Assembly: GCA_963669285.2 (NCBI GenBank)
Contig: CAXXSI010000025.1
Span: forward strand, 1-64,000
DNA length: 64,000 bases
Direction of reading: 5' to 3'
From: JAWKWH01 sp963669285
GTDB taxonomy: Bacteria; Pseudomonadota; Alphaproteobacteria; Rhizobiales; Rhizobiaceae
The translations under genes and the position numbers were made by a program. Numbering within the stretch: position 1 is the first letter of the stretch; each line of letters starts with the position of its first letter. The notes beneath the pieces were generated by a model, which had not been told where the DNA came from, did no database searches, and worked only from the letters and a program-made list of their open reading frames with translations. This document shows, piece by piece, positions 16,875 to 25,881 of the stretch.

Positions 16875-18026
16875 TTAGCGTACGATCAAGTCGAGACCAT
16901 GGCGGGACAGCGGCTTGGGCGACCCGTCGGTGGTCAGATAGGTTTGTCCCAGCGTCATCGCCGCACCGTTATCGGTATTCATGATGATCATATGTGCGAA
17001 AAGCGTCATATCGGGCACGATTGGCTCCGGATTGCCTGTATAAAACATCGGAGAGTCCATCCAGCACGGTGAAAAGCTGGCGCCCACGGAATAGCCGCAG
17101 GCATTGAGCCGGTGGCGAGTCTGACCATGCGCTTCCATGACCCGTGAATGGGCGTCGAAAACATCGCCAAACGTGTTGCCCACCACCATTGCTTTTTCGA
17201 CCGCGGCCAAAGCATCACAAGCCGCCTCATAGGCTACCTGATGGTTGCGGCTGACCTTGCCGACCAGAACCGTTCGCATCATGGCAACGTGATAGTGGTG
17301 AAAGGCGCCGGCCCACTCGAGGGTCAACTGATCATTCTTCGTCAGTTTCCGCCGCCCGGCCTTGTAGCGGCACAAAAGCGCATCTTCACCGGAACCGATG
17401 ATGAACTCATTGGCAGGATAGTCGCCCCCGCCGGTAAACACCGCCCCCTGCATCGCCGCAAGAATGTCGGCCTCGTTGCCGCCTTGCTTGATCAACGGAA
17501 GTGCTTCATCCAGGGCATCATCGGCCAGCGACGCGGCTTTCTTGGCTTTGTTAATTTCAGCCGCACTTTTGACCATGCGCAAATTCGGCACGATTTTGGA
17601 TGCGTCGCTGATCTCGCCAAACGTCCGCATTTGTTCATCAACACGTCGGCCGTTGAGCGCGGTCAATCCCTGCGTATCGTATTCAATGCCGATCCTGCTC
17701 CCCAGCAGGTCCAGATCGCTCAGCAAATTGCGCAGATCGACAGCCGGATCGGCATTGTCACGATCGGTCCACAGTACGATATTTTCGATATTGGATGTAT
17801 GGCGTGCCTGACGCAGGTCAGCCGAACGGGTCAAAAGCACCATATCGCCGTCCGCCTTGACCACCAGGCACTGGAAAAAACAGTAGCCGAACGTGTCGTA
17901 GCCGGTAAGCCAGTACATGCTCTCCTGCGCGAATATCAGCAGCGCATCGAGTTCGCTTTCCGACATAGCCGCGAGCAGCTTTTCCCGGCGCGCCGCGAAT
18001 TCGGCCGGTTCGAAATGAAGCGCCAT
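16875..18026 (-). CDS. M24-fold hydrolase (creatinase/Xaa-Pro peptidase-like), metal ligands lacking
   Basis: 383-residue protein with the two-domain creatinase/prolidase layout: N-terminal domain (1 to about 140) and pita-bread domain (about 150-383). The segment that in metallopeptidases carries two Asp ligands reads LEWAGAFHHYHVAMMRTV here, without Asp, which points to a creatinase- or DoeA-like hydrolase rather than a metal-dependent aminopeptidase. ATG at 18026 overlaps the stop of pgeF by one base and has GGGGGAAAA upstream, so the two genes are coupled. Confidence 0.8.
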   Translation of the reverse strand: MALHFEPAEFAARREKLLAAMSESELDALLIFAQESMYWLTGYDTFGYCFFQCLVVKADGDMVLLTRSADLRQARHTSNIENIVLWTDRDNADPAVDLRNLLSDLDLLGSRIGIEYDTQGLTALNGRRVDEQMRTFGEISDASKIVPNLRMVKSAAEINKAKKAASLADDALDEALPLIKQGGNEADILAAMQGAVFTGGGDYPANEFIIGSGEDALLCRYKAGRRKLTKNDQLTLEWAGAFHHYHVAMMRTVLVGKVSRNHQVAYEAACDALAAVEKAMVVGNTFGDVFDAHSRVMEAHGQTRHRLNACGYSVGASFSPCWMDSPMFYTGNPEPIVPDMTLFAHMIIMNTDNGAAMTLGQTYLTTDGSPKPLSRHGLDLIVR

Positions 18027-18817
18027 CAATTTTCCCCCAAAACAATTGCTGAAATCTGACGTCCGTAATCCGGTTCGCCGCGATGGGTGGTACGTCGGTA
18101 CGAGAAAAAATGCGTTTCTTCGGCGTATGTGCAACGCCCAAGTGATTCGGCGGCCAATCCGGCTTGCTGCAGTCGCCAGACGATATAACCGGCCAGATCG
18201 AACATGAAGTGACCCGGCTTGTCGGATGGTATGAACCAACGCTCGTTTGCAACTTCGGTATTGACGAACCGGTCATGGAATTCCGGCCCGACTTCGTAGC
18301 TGTTCTGCGAGATCATCGGCCCCAGCACCGCGGCAATGTTGCCTCGGCGTGCGCCAAGCGCTTCCATGGCCGCAACGGTATTCTCCAATACGCCGCTCAG
18401 CGCGCCCTTCCATCCAGCATGCGCCGCACCCACGACACCGGTCTCGTTGTCGGCAAACAGGACCGGCCCGCAGTCGGCAGTCAGGACACCGATGGCGAGA
18501 CCTGGTGTCGCCGTCACAATACCGTCGGCCTTGGGCCGGTCGCCTTCAAACGGCTTCGACACTGTGACCACATGCGGCGAATGAACCTGATGAGGGCCGA
18601 TGAGGCAATCGGCTTGAACGCCGAGGCAGCGGGCGATGCGAATTCGGTTTTCGGTAATGTGCGTTCGGTTATCGTCGGATCCCAAACCGGCATTCAAGCC
18701 AGCATAAATTCCGCCGGAAACGCCGCCGGAGCGGGTAAAAAAACCATGCCGGCCTCTGGCGTTGGGCATTGTTAGCATGTCGGAGCGCAGTGGTTCCGGT
18801 CTGTTGTCAGTCAGCAT
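18026..18817 (-). CDS. pgeF: Purine nucleoside phosphorylase/laccase-domain protein YfiH
   Basis: 263-residue member of the YfiH/PgeF family (peptidoglycan editing factor; also reported as a zinc-dependent purine nucleoside phosphorylase/adenosine deaminase, often misnamed polyphenol oxidase). The zinc-site residues are in GPHQVHSPHV, LTADCGPVLFAD and GAAHAGWKGAL. Start ATG at 18817; an internal ATG at residue 14 is also possible. Upstream partner of the M24-fold gene. Confidence 0.92.
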   Translation of the reverse strand: MLTDNRPEPLRSDMLTMPNARGRHGFFTRSGGVSGGIYAGLNAGLGSDDNRTHITENRIRIARCLGVQADCLIGPHQVHSPHVVTVSKPFEGDRPKADGIVTATPGLAIGVLTADCGPVLFADNETGVVGAAHAGWKGALSGVLENTVAAMEALGARRGNIAAVLGPMISQNSYEVGPEFHDRFVNTEVANERWFIPSDKPGHFMFDLAGYIVWRLQQAGLAAESLGRCTYAEETHFFSYRRTTHRGEPDYGRQISAIVLGEN

Positions 18818-18928
18818 ATGCCGCCATTTGTCCCAATCGTGCCCCGTCGGCTCTAATCGTGAAATGGGGCTGGCGGGAAGTCAATGCAGCCGGTGCCGCA
18901 ATCCACCTTGGCTGTTCAATTTCACAAC

Positions 18929-20017
18929 TTATGCCGTAAAGAACGGCTGAATGCTCACTTGCCGAGGTGTGATTGCCATTGCCTTGAACAGTTCACCCAT
19001 CCCGCTCGGTCCTGCGAGGCGTTCCACATCCGTCTCGATCTGGCGGCGTTCCACCTCCGTCGCCGTCGCACCCAGCCTGCCCGCGCGCTCGAGTATTCCC
19101 ATTGAAAGCAGAAACTCACCCTGTGTGGTGACTCCGGCGCTGGCTTGTGCCTTTTTTGCGACGCGCGCCAAGGCATCGAAATCCACATGCGATGTCAGGT
19201 CGGCGGAACCTGGATTGGCCAGAACGTCCTCATAGTTATGATTACAGACTGCCTGCAGCGTATCTCCAAAACCAGCGACGATGTGCCCGTAGTCGAAGAA
19301 AAGCGCAGCACCGCCATTTCTCGTGACCAAGCCGGCTACTGTTGCGGCCAGCGCCTCGCGAGCCGGTGCGGCCTCATATATCGCTCCCTCGCCCTGCAGC
19401 AGCGCCTCTGCAGGCAGCTCGTTCACATCGATAGATCCGGCTCCTGCTACAAATACCAGTTGCTCATCGTCATCGATGCCGATCAATCGTTCGGCCCATC
19501 TGTCGCCGGTTTTCACGAATTGGCGGATCGGAATGGCATCAAACAGCTCATTGCCGATCATGAATACCGGTATTTCCGGAAGCTCCTCCATACGCTCAAG
19601 CCAAATGACACGCTCGGCATCCGGTCCCAGCGCTTCCTGTTGAATTTGCGCCAATCGCGGGCTGGTTTCGACCAGGCGGATTTGGGCTTGAGCGAGAAAT
19701 TGCGGCGCGATTTGGCCAAAAGTTCGAATCATGTCCCGCATCAGCGTGGCACGGCCCGGTCCAATTTCACAAAAGCAGATTTCTCGCGGTTCTCCCGCCG
19801 CCTGCCACGCCGAAACAAACCAGATGGCGATCAACTCTCCGAAGATCTGGCTGACTTCCGGTGCGGTGATGAAATCGCCGTCCCGGCCGAATGGCTGGCT
19901 CGTGTTGTAGTAGCCCTCTTTCGGATCGAAAAGGCAGGTGGCCATGAAATCGGCGATACTGACCGGTCCCGTCTGGGCAATTTGTCGTTTGAGGCGCAGA
20001 GCCAGTGGAGTGGTCAT
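18929..20017 (-). CDS. MidA-family SAM-dependent methyltransferase
   Basis: 362 residues of the DUF185/MidA family, arginine methyltransferases that modify complex I subunit NDUFS2 in mitochondria. Seen are the N-terminal ISIADFM-type start (PVSIADFMATCLFDPKEGYY), the SAM-binding ICFCEIGPGRATLMRDM, and the late DYGH segment. Start ATG overlaps the lgt stop (ATGA), so it is the second gene of an lgt-midA operon, a common alphaproteobacterial pairing. Confidence 0.92.
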   Translation of the reverse strand: MTTPLALRLKRQIAQTGPVSIADFMATCLFDPKEGYYNTSQPFGRDGDFITAPEVSQIFGELIAIWFVSAWQAAGEPREICFCEIGPGRATLMRDMIRTFGQIAPQFLAQAQIRLVETSPRLAQIQQEALGPDAERVIWLERMEELPEIPVFMIGNELFDAIPIRQFVKTGDRWAERLIGIDDDEQLVFVAGAGSIDVNELPAEALLQGEGAIYEAAPAREALAATVAGLVTRNGGAALFFDYGHIVAGFGDTLQAVCNHNYEDVLANPGSADLTSHVDFDALARVAKKAQASAGVTTQGEFLLSMGILERAGRLGATATEVERRQIETDVERLAGPSGMGELFKAMAITPRQVSIQPFFTA

Positions 20018-20856
20018 GACGTGCTATGTTGCTTGGCTGTCATCATTGCCCAAATGCCGGCCAGGACCATGGGTAGCGACAAGACCATTCCCATTGTCAG
20101 CCATCCGCCAGCCAGGTACCCGATATGGGCATCTGGTTCGCGAAAGAACTCGACGATAATCCTCGACAGGCCGTAGCCGGAGACAAAGGCACCGCCGATG
20201 AATTTCGGCGTTTTCAGCTTGTGACCGCGATAGGTCAGAAGCCAAAGCGTTGCAAACAGGACCAATCCCTCCAGTATCGCCTCGTAAAGCTGACTTGGAT
20301 GGCGCGGCAGCGGCCCGCCGTTGGGAAACACGAAAGCCCAGGGCACATCGGTGGTTCGGCCCCACAATTCGGAATTGATGAAGTTCGCGACGCGGACGAG
20401 ACCGAGCCCGACCGGCACGCCGGCAGCCACCGTATCCAGAAGGCTCCATACAAGGATGCCGCGCTTTCGTGCAAACAGCACCATCGCCAGGATGGTTCCC
20501 AACAATCCGCCATGAAACGACATGCCGCCTTGCCAAACAGCCAGTATATCCAGCGGATTGGAGATGTAGCGCGCCAGATCGTAAAACACGATGTATCCAA
20601 GCCTACCCCCCAAGACGACACCGACCGCGGCCCAGATCAGGAAATCATCCAGATCCTGGGTGGTCATTGCCGGTTTGCCATCGGCCCACAATGACGGAGT
20701 GCTGACCAGCCGCTTGGTGTACCACCAGGCAAACAGAATACCGACGACATAGCCGAGCCCGTACCAGTGAATCGCGATCGGTCCGACCGCGAAGATAACC
20801 GGATCGATTTCGGGAAATGAAAGCGCCGCAACGGGCAGGATCAGCAATTCTGGCAT
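20014..20856 (-). CDS. lgt: Prolipoprotein diacylglyceryl transferase
   Basis: 280-residue inner-membrane enzyme that attaches diacylglycerol to the lipobox Cys. About seven membrane helices; the active-site HGG is in GMSFHGGLLGT, and the Lgt signature spans RVANFINSELWGRTTDVPW followed by PRHPSQLYEA. Length is typical. First gene of the lgt-midA pair. Confidence 0.97.
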   Translation of the reverse strand: MPELLILPVAALSFPEIDPVIFAVGPIAIHWYGLGYVVGILFAWWYTKRLVSTPSLWADGKPAMTTQDLDDFLIWAAVGVVLGGRLGYIVFYDLARYISNPLDILAVWQGGMSFHGGLLGTILAMVLFARKRGILVWSLLDTVAAGVPVGLGLVRVANFINSELWGRTTDVPWAFVFPNGGPLPRHPSQLYEAILEGLVLFATLWLLTYRGHKLKTPKFIGGAFVSGYGLSRIIVEFFREPDAHIGYLAGGWLTMGMVLSLPMVLAGIWAMMTAKQHSTS

Positions 20857-21010
20857 GGTCTCGATGCGGTTCGGGATTCGGTTGGTGGACGATGCTTGAG
20901 CCGACGAACAAGGTCAAGCTGCACCTGAATGCATGTTGCGGCGGCTAAATGTCGGACTTGCATTCGGTTGCCGCCACGCCTACCTGATTTTTGAAACAAG
21001 GAACATTGCA

Positions 21011-21325
21011 ATGACCAACGGTCCAAATCGCCTCCTCGACGAGTTTGCAAAGCTGATGACCGATGCGGCAGGTGCCGCGCAGGGTGTGCGCCGTGAGGTC
21101 GAGACTGCGTTTCAGGCGCAGGCAGAACGCGTATTGAACTCGATGGACTTGGTGAAGCGCGACGAGTTTGAAGCCGTCCGCGAAATGGCGTTGAAGGCGC
21201 GCGCTGAAAACGCCGCACTATCCGCAAGAATTGATTCGCTGGAGGCGCGCCTGGAGGGTGTTGAGCTTCGCAAGGCCCGGAAAGCCGGTCCGGCAGCAAC
21301 TGCACGGGCCAAGACCAAAAAATAA
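21011..21325 (+). CDS. ubiK: UbiK/BMFP-domain accessory protein
   Basis: 104-residue helical protein of the BMFP (DUF526) family; E. coli UbiK assists aerobic ubiquinone synthesis. It starts NRLLDEFAKLMTDAAGAAQG, then a coiled coil (about 60-90, SLEARLEGVELRK) and a Lys/Ala-rich tail. ATG at 21011 with AAGGA upstream; the longer frame from 20933 lacks start support. Divergent from lgt, as in many rhizobia. Confidence 0.9.
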   Translation: MTNGPNRLLDEFAKLMTDAAGAAQGVRREVETAFQAQAERVLNSMDLVKRDEFEAVREMALKARAENAALSARIDSLEARLEGVELRKARKAGPAATARAKTKK

Positions 21326-21623
21326 TTTACCGCGGATATCCACACCTGCTGAGACTCCAAAAACGCTTTAGCGAGAGTCGGTTACGGCTGTTCGGTAAAC
21401 GGACAAGCGCAGTGATGTCCACACGCAATTTGAACCACCCCGTAAAAAGGGTTGGCGCTCAGACTCTGCATCAATAGACTGAAATCGTTAGGTGATTCGG
21501 AACGGATCACTGCCGTGTGGCGGCGGCGTGACAGATGTTCTGCGTAAAAATTCTAATTGGTTGGTTTGGGTAAACGCGTTTGTGGGACACGCGGGCAAGG
21601 GTTCTTGTCCATCATTTTATCGG

Positions 21624-22133
21624 ATGTCGAACATGGAACTCCAGGAATTCGGATTGGCGAGGGATCTGCATCCGGTGGATATCATCGAGCATGTGGCGCA
21701 TTCCAACGATTGGTCATTTGAACGAACCGGAGAAGACGAAATAGCCATTTCGGTTGCTGGCAACTGGACCGACTATCATGTGTCGTTCTCGTGGATGGAA
21801 GATTTTGAGGCAGTACATCTTGCCTGTGCATTTGATATCAAGGTTCCGGAAAACCGCGCCAACGAGATCATGCGGCTTCTCTCCCTGATCAATGAGCAAA
21901 TGCTGTTCGGGCATTTCGATTTGTGGGAACAGGAAGGCGCGATCATGTTCCGCCAGGCACTTTTATTAAGCGGCGGAGCAGAGCCGACATCCAAACAAGT
22001 TGAAGTTCTGCTGGGTTCGGCACTTGAGGCGTGCGAATGTTACTATCAGGCATTTCAGTTTGTCATCTGGTCCGGCATGTCCGCACGTGACGCCCTTTCA
22101 AGCGTATTGTTCGAAACCTACGGCACCGCCTGA
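21624..22133 (+). CDS. YbjN-domain protein
   Basis: 169-residue protein of the YbjN family, structurally similar to type III secretion chaperones, with a likely adaptor or chaperone role. Features include DLHPVDIIEHVAHSNDWSFER at the N terminus and IMRLLSLINEQMLFGHFDLW in the centre. ATG at 21624 is preferred because homologues start there; ATG 21633 is the alternative, and the frame is open back to 21492. The 298 bases before it (21326-21623) hold no other gene, only the promoter region. Seven bases ahead of csaA. Confidence 0.85.
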   Translation: MSNMELQEFGLARDLHPVDIIEHVAHSNDWSFERTGEDEIAISVAGNWTDYHVSFSWMEDFEAVHLACAFDIKVPENRANEIMRLLSLINEQMLFGHFDLWEQEGAIMFRQALLLSGGAEPTSKQVEVLLGSALEACECYYQAFQFVIWSGMSARDALSSVLFETYGTA

Positions 22134-22139
22134 GACACC

Positions 22140-22490
22140 ATGGCCCCACGAAAACCGGAAATCGGAATGGCCGATTTTGACCGCGTGGACATCCGCGCCG
22201 GTACGATCGTCGAAGCGGAACCATTCCCGGAAGCTCGCAAACCGGCAATCAAGCTGAAAGTTGATTTCGGACAGGATATCGGCGTCAGGAAATCTTCCGC
22301 CCAGATAACCAAATACTACCAGCCGGATGTACTTGTCGGCCGGCAGGTCATGGCGGTGGTCAACTTTCCGCCTCGTCAGATCGGCAAATTCATGTCCGAG
22401 GTGCTGGTTCTGGGGTTTCCCGACGAAGAGGGTGCGGTTGTGCTTGCCGCCATCGACCTAAAGGTTCCCGACGGCGGCGCGCTGTTCTAG
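22140..22490 (+). CDS. csaA: tRNA-binding protein CsaA
   Basis: 116-residue OB-fold protein with tRNA-binding (EMAP/Trbp111) domain; the Bacillus homologue has chaperone activity. Pattern DFDRVDIRAGTIVEAEPFPE, then KLKVDFG, SSAQIT and VVNFPPRQIGKFMSEVLVLG. The TAG stop (22488-22490) is also the first three bases of the inverted-repeat element that follows. Cotranscribed with the YbjN gene. Confidence 0.95.
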   Translation: MAPRKPEIGMADFDRVDIRAGTIVEAEPFPEARKPAIKLKVDFGQDIGVRKSSAQITKYYQPDVLVGRQVMAVVNFPPRQIGKFMSEVLVLGFPDEEGAVVLAAIDLKVPDGGALF

Positions 22491-22866
22491 AACCGTTCAT
22501 CTTTAGCTGGAATCGTTTGAACGCCGCTATCTCGTGGTCTGGTGAGGAGCGTAATGCGACGCGGTGCGAGCACCGCTAGCCTTGCGCGACAACGTCCAGA
22601 ACGCGAAAGAGCAAGTTGAAACGATTGCAGTTTTCTGTGAAAACTCAGCGTTTTCTCCTGTTCGGCTTGGATGTCTTTTCCGCCTCGGCCCATCGGGCGT
22701 TCGGCTGGCGAAACGTCCACCGGACGCTCCGTCGGGCAAGCCCGATAAACCAGACCTCACCGTCAAAATCCTCGCACGATATTCATATCGCGCCTGCGGT
22801 GTTTTCCTTGCTGGGACGAAAAACCCATTCCATCAAACCGCTTCCAGCTAAAGATGAACGACTCTA
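22488..22866. repeat. Terminal-inverted-repeat element, copy 1 (379 bp)
   Basis: Non-coding element bounded by inverted repeats of about 33 bp (22488-22520 and 22833-22866): both begin TAGA, continue CGTTCATCTTTAGCTGGAA and end TTTGA, with a few mismatches and one indel. Inside is a hairpin GCGGTG-CGAG-CACCGC (22561-22576). The same element occurs in opposite orientation at 52394-52704: shared blocks include GGAGCG..GCGACGCGGTG, CACCGTYAG, AAACGATTGC and AATCCTCGCACGAT. Copy 1 carries about 60 extra bases near 22690-22755. No transposase, so MITE-like or a rhizobial intergenic mosaic repeat. It fills the whole gap between csaA and the histidine kinase gene; open frames in it are not conserved between the copies. 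Confidence 0.85.
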
Positions 22867-22879
22867 ATCGAGATTGCAA

Positions 22880-24292
22880 TCAGGCTGGGACCTGAACCCT
22901 GGCGCGCAGACCGCCCATAGGGGAGCGTTCCAGGGTGATGTCACCACCATGGCTACGCGCGATATCACGAGCAATCGACAGCCCAAGCCCGGTGCCGCTT
23001 GCGTCCTGGTTTCGTGCTTCATCGAGCCTGAAAAACGGCTTGAACACATCTTCCATCCTCGATTCGGGAATGCCCGGGCCGTCATCGTCGATGGTCACGA
23101 TCAGTGATCCTTTGGTATGGCGGGCTGTCACCGCCACGCATTTCGCATGGCGGAACGCGTTGCTGACCAGGTTGGATATCAGCCGCGAATAGGCATTGGG
23201 GCGCACGTGGACTTCGCTCACACCAGATAGGTCTATCCGCAGTTCGCGGTCGCGCAATCTTGCCTCTTCGCGCAGCGTGCCAAACAGCTCGTTCAGATCA
23301 AGACGTCCTGTATCCTCAAGTGCCTCGCCGCGTGCGAATGCAAGATAGCCTTCCAGCATTGACTGCATGTCGTCGACGTCCCGGTCGAGTGCACCGGATT
23401 CCATGCTTTTGTCGCCCAGTGCCAACTGAAGTTTGAAGCGTGTCAAAATCGTCCGCAAATCATGGCTCACGCCGGTTAGCATGGCCGTCCTCTGTTCTAT
23501 CTGTCTCTCAATTCGCTCGCGCATCTGAATAAACGCGGAACCGGCCCGGCGCACTTCTTCAGCGCCGCGAGGATTGAAATCGGCAGGCATCGGACGGCCC
23601 TTGCCGAAGCTTTCGGCCGCATGGGCGAGTTGCTGGATTGGTCTGATCTGATTTCGCAGGAACAATATCGCGATGAACAGCAACACCAACGACGTACCGA
23701 CCATCCACAGCAGGAAGATATGGGTATTGGAGGCGTAGGCCTGGCTTCTGCGCGCGAATACCCTTAGCACATTGTCCTCCAGCTTGATGCGAATTTCGAC
23801 GATGTTGGAGTTGCCGACCGTATCGATCCAGAACGGGCGATTGATCTGGCGGGTCACCTCGGAGCTGAGAATCTGGTCAAGGATTGAGAAAAACGGCTTT
23901 GGTCCCGGCGCCGGCAAGGGAGCCGGCGGCAACAGATCAATCTTAAGAGACAACCGCTCCTGTGCGATCCTGATGGCTTGGCTGGCGCCCTCATCTCCGG
24001 GGTTGGTCTCGATCATGTCGATGACCGCCGCAATGTCGCTGACAACAGCCGTTGACAGACGCTGCGTCACCGTTTGCCAATGCCGTTCCATGAACACAAA
24101 GGCTATGACCGATTGCAACAGCAACATGGGGGCTATGACGATGATCAGCGATCGCGCATACAACCGTTTGGGCATGTAACGCGAAATCGACCGCCCGAAG
24201 CGCCGCCATACAAGTTTCAGGACAGAGAGCAACCGGACACCGCGCGACACGGTGACTTGTTCGCTTCCGCCTTGGTGGTCGGTTGTGGCCAT
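22880..24292 (-). CDS. EnvZ-type sensor histidine kinase
   Basis: 470-residue inner-membrane kinase. Membrane helices at about 46-68 and 191-213 frame a periplasmic sensor with a Pro-rich stretch (PPAPLPAPGPKP, about 122-133). Then come HAMP (about 213-265), the phospho-acceptor His277 in GVSHDLRT, and the ATPase domain with N-box SNLVSNAFRHAK, DDDGPGIPE and GTGLGLSIARDIA. It is separated by 116 bases from the OmpR-type regulator upstream and belongs to the same MarR-regulator-kinase set. Confidence 0.95.
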   Translation of the reverse strand: MATTDHQGGSEQVTVSRGVRLLSVLKLVWRRFGRSISRYMPKRLYARSLIIVIAPMLLLQSVIAFVFMERHWQTVTQRLSTAVVSDIAAVIDMIETNPGDEGASQAIRIAQERLSLKIDLLPPAPLPAPGPKPFFSILDQILSSEVTRQINRPFWIDTVGNSNIVEIRIKLEDNVLRVFARRSQAYASNTHIFLLWMVGTSLVLLFIAILFLRNQIRPIQQLAHAAESFGKGRPMPADFNPRGAEEVRRAGSAFIQMRERIERQIEQRTAMLTGVSHDLRTILTRFKLQLALGDKSMESGALDRDVDDMQSMLEGYLAFARGEALEDTGRLDLNELFGTLREEARLRDRELRIDLSGVSEVHVRPNAYSRLISNLVSNAFRHAKCVAVTARHTKGSLIVTIDDDGPGIPESRMEDVFKPFFRLDEARNQDASGTGLGLSIARDIARSHGGDITLERSPMGGLRARVQVPA

Positions 24293-24408
24293 TGGGCCGC
24301 TGCCTCACAAATTACCGCAAAGCGGCTCGTTGATACCCTTTCAGGTAAGGCAGCTTATATCAAATCCAACGGTATTGGGTACTGTGCCGGATCGCCGGGC
24401 GGCAATGA

Positions 24409-25113
24409 CTACTCCACGGATAACCGGTATCCCACGCCCCTGACGGTCTGCAGCCAGATCGGATTTGCCGGATCTTCCTCGATCTTTCGGCGAAGCCGGT
24501 TGATCTGAACGTCGATTGTTCGTTCTCCAACTGTCGCGTCGTCACTGATCAATTCCTGCCGCGGAATGGTTTCCCCGGCGCGTTCGGCAAACAACGCCAG
24601 GATATCCTGCTCACGGTCGGTCAGCTTCACCGGCTTTCCCGAGCACTTCAACTCGCGACGCAGTATCTGAAAAGTATACGGTCCGAACACGATCTGCTCG
24701 ACCTTCGGCGCATTCACCGGTCCGCCGCGCCTGAGGATGTTGTTCACGCGCAAAATCAGCTCACGCGGATCGAATGGCTTGGGCAGATAGTCATCGGCCC
24801 CGGCTTCCAGCCCGGTGACGCGACTTTCCGTCTCGCTAAGCGCGGTAAGCATCAGGATCGGCACCTGCTTGTCATCTCGCAAGGAACGGGTCAGTTCGAT
24901 GCCGCTTTCACCCGGCATCATGACATCGAGGATCAGCAGGTCGAAATCGAGACCGGCCAGCTTGTTACGCGCATCCGCAGCGCTGGCCGCCACGGTAACT
25001 CTGAAACCATTTGACGTCAGGTACTGCTTAAGCAATTCGCGGATACGTGTGTCGTCATCAACGACCAGAAGATGTGGTGCGTCATCGGCGGGGGCAACAA
25101 AATCGTCGACCAT
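24409..25113 (-). CDS. petR: OmpR-family response regulator, PetR-like
   Basis: 234 residues: receiver domain with acidic pocket VVDDD (18-22), phospho-Asp63 in ILDVMMPGESG and the conserved Lys in LPKPFD, then a winged-helix DNA-binding domain (about 135-234, ending VRGVGYRL). The sequence and its pairing with a MarR protein match PetR of Rhodobacter capsulatus, which is needed for expression of the cytochrome bc1 genes. ATG directly abuts the TAG of the MarR gene, implying coupled translation. Confidence 0.85.
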   Translation of the reverse strand: MVDDFVAPADDAPHLLVVDDDTRIRELLKQYLTSNGFRVTVAASAADARNKLAGLDFDLLILDVMMPGESGIELTRSLRDDKQVPILMLTALSETESRVTGLEAGADDYLPKPFDPRELILRVNNILRRGGPVNAPKVEQIVFGPYTFQILRRELKCSGKPVKLTDREQDILALFAERAGETIPRQELISDDATVGERTIDVQINRLRRKIEEDPANPIWLQTVRGVGYRLSVE

Positions 25114-25647
25114 CTAGTGTTCTTCCTCTCCTCCTCCAAATCCGGCTTTGGGAAGCCTGTCGATTTGAGAGCGGCGGTCAGGATCAACCATAGCCTTGAG
25201 AAAACTCTCGATCACCGCGCGCTCAGTCCCACCCGATTCCTCCAATGCACGCCGGATGCGGCGGGACTGTGGCGTTGCAAGGGCCAGTGACAGTTTGCGC
25301 CCCTTGTTCGTTGGATATAGTTCGCGCTGCCGCCGATCTTGAGGACCGGGAACCTGGACGATATATCCGGTATCGACGAGTTGCTTCAGAACACGCGCAA
25401 GGCTCTGTTTGGTGATATTCAACACTTCCAGCAGTTCGGCAACCGTCAGACCGGGCATCCTGTTGACGAAGTGCAACACCCTGTGGTGTGCCCGCCCGAA
25501 GTCGTAGCCGGCCAGGATTTCGTCCGGATCCGATATGAAGTCACGATAGGCAAAAAACAGAAGCTCGATAATTCCCAGATCGATATCTTCGTCGACTCCC
25601 ATTGGCGTTCGAAGCGGTTGGTCTGGTGCTTGATCCGATTGTGACAT
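25114..25647 (-). CDS. petP: MarR-family regulator, PetP-like
   Basis: 177-residue winged-helix regulator with the HTH region TVAELLEVLNITKQSLARVL and the wing GPQDRRQRELYPT. Its gene order with the PetR-like regulator matches petP-petR of R. capsulatus. ATG at 25647 chosen; the frame upstream passes through the palindrome and lacks start support. A strong 29-bp palindrome 27 bases upstream is its probable own operator. Confidence 0.85.
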   Translation of the reverse strand: MSQSDQAPDQPLRTPMGVDEDIDLGIIELLFFAYRDFISDPDEILAGYDFGRAHHRVLHFVNRMPGLTVAELLEVLNITKQSLARVLKQLVDTGYIVQVPGPQDRRQRELYPTNKGRKLSLALATPQSRRIRRALEESGGTERAVIESFLKAMVDPDRRSQIDRLPKAGFGGGEEEH

Positions 25648-25673
25648 GTTCAAAGAAACTCTGGCGTTCTCAA

Positions 25674-25702
25674 AATTTATGTCAGCCTTATTGACATAAA
25701 TT
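25674..25702. promoter_or_regulatory. Palindromic operator upstream of petP
   Basis: Perfect inverted repeat AATTTATGTCA (25674-25684) and TGACATAAATT (25692-25702) with 7-base spacer, in the intergenic region between divergent petP and ilvE, 27 bases from the petP ATG. Size and position fit a MarR-dimer operator for autoregulation; the same site could also influence ilvE. Confidence 0.8.
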
Positions 25703-25881
25703 CCTGGCAATGGTAATTTTCAATAAGCTTATCGCCGGATAGCGCATAAAATGGAATGCCAGACTGAAATTTCGGTCATTTCCTGTAAGTTTGCGAAATG
25801 GGTTCCGGTGATCGGGTCCTTTGTTGACCCTTGAGCATATTGCGTCTTGAAAACTACGGATACAATCCGTCGGAGGTTGGC

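Noticed and set aside
22564..22851. Open frames of 80-95 codons inside repeat copy 1
   Set aside because: Not conserved in copy 2 of the element, no ribosome site, and the similarity between the copies is at DNA and hairpin level.
25831..25881. Upstream extension or leader peptide of ilvE
   Set aside because: No branched-chain residue run or attenuator; the ATG at 25882 has the good ribosome site.
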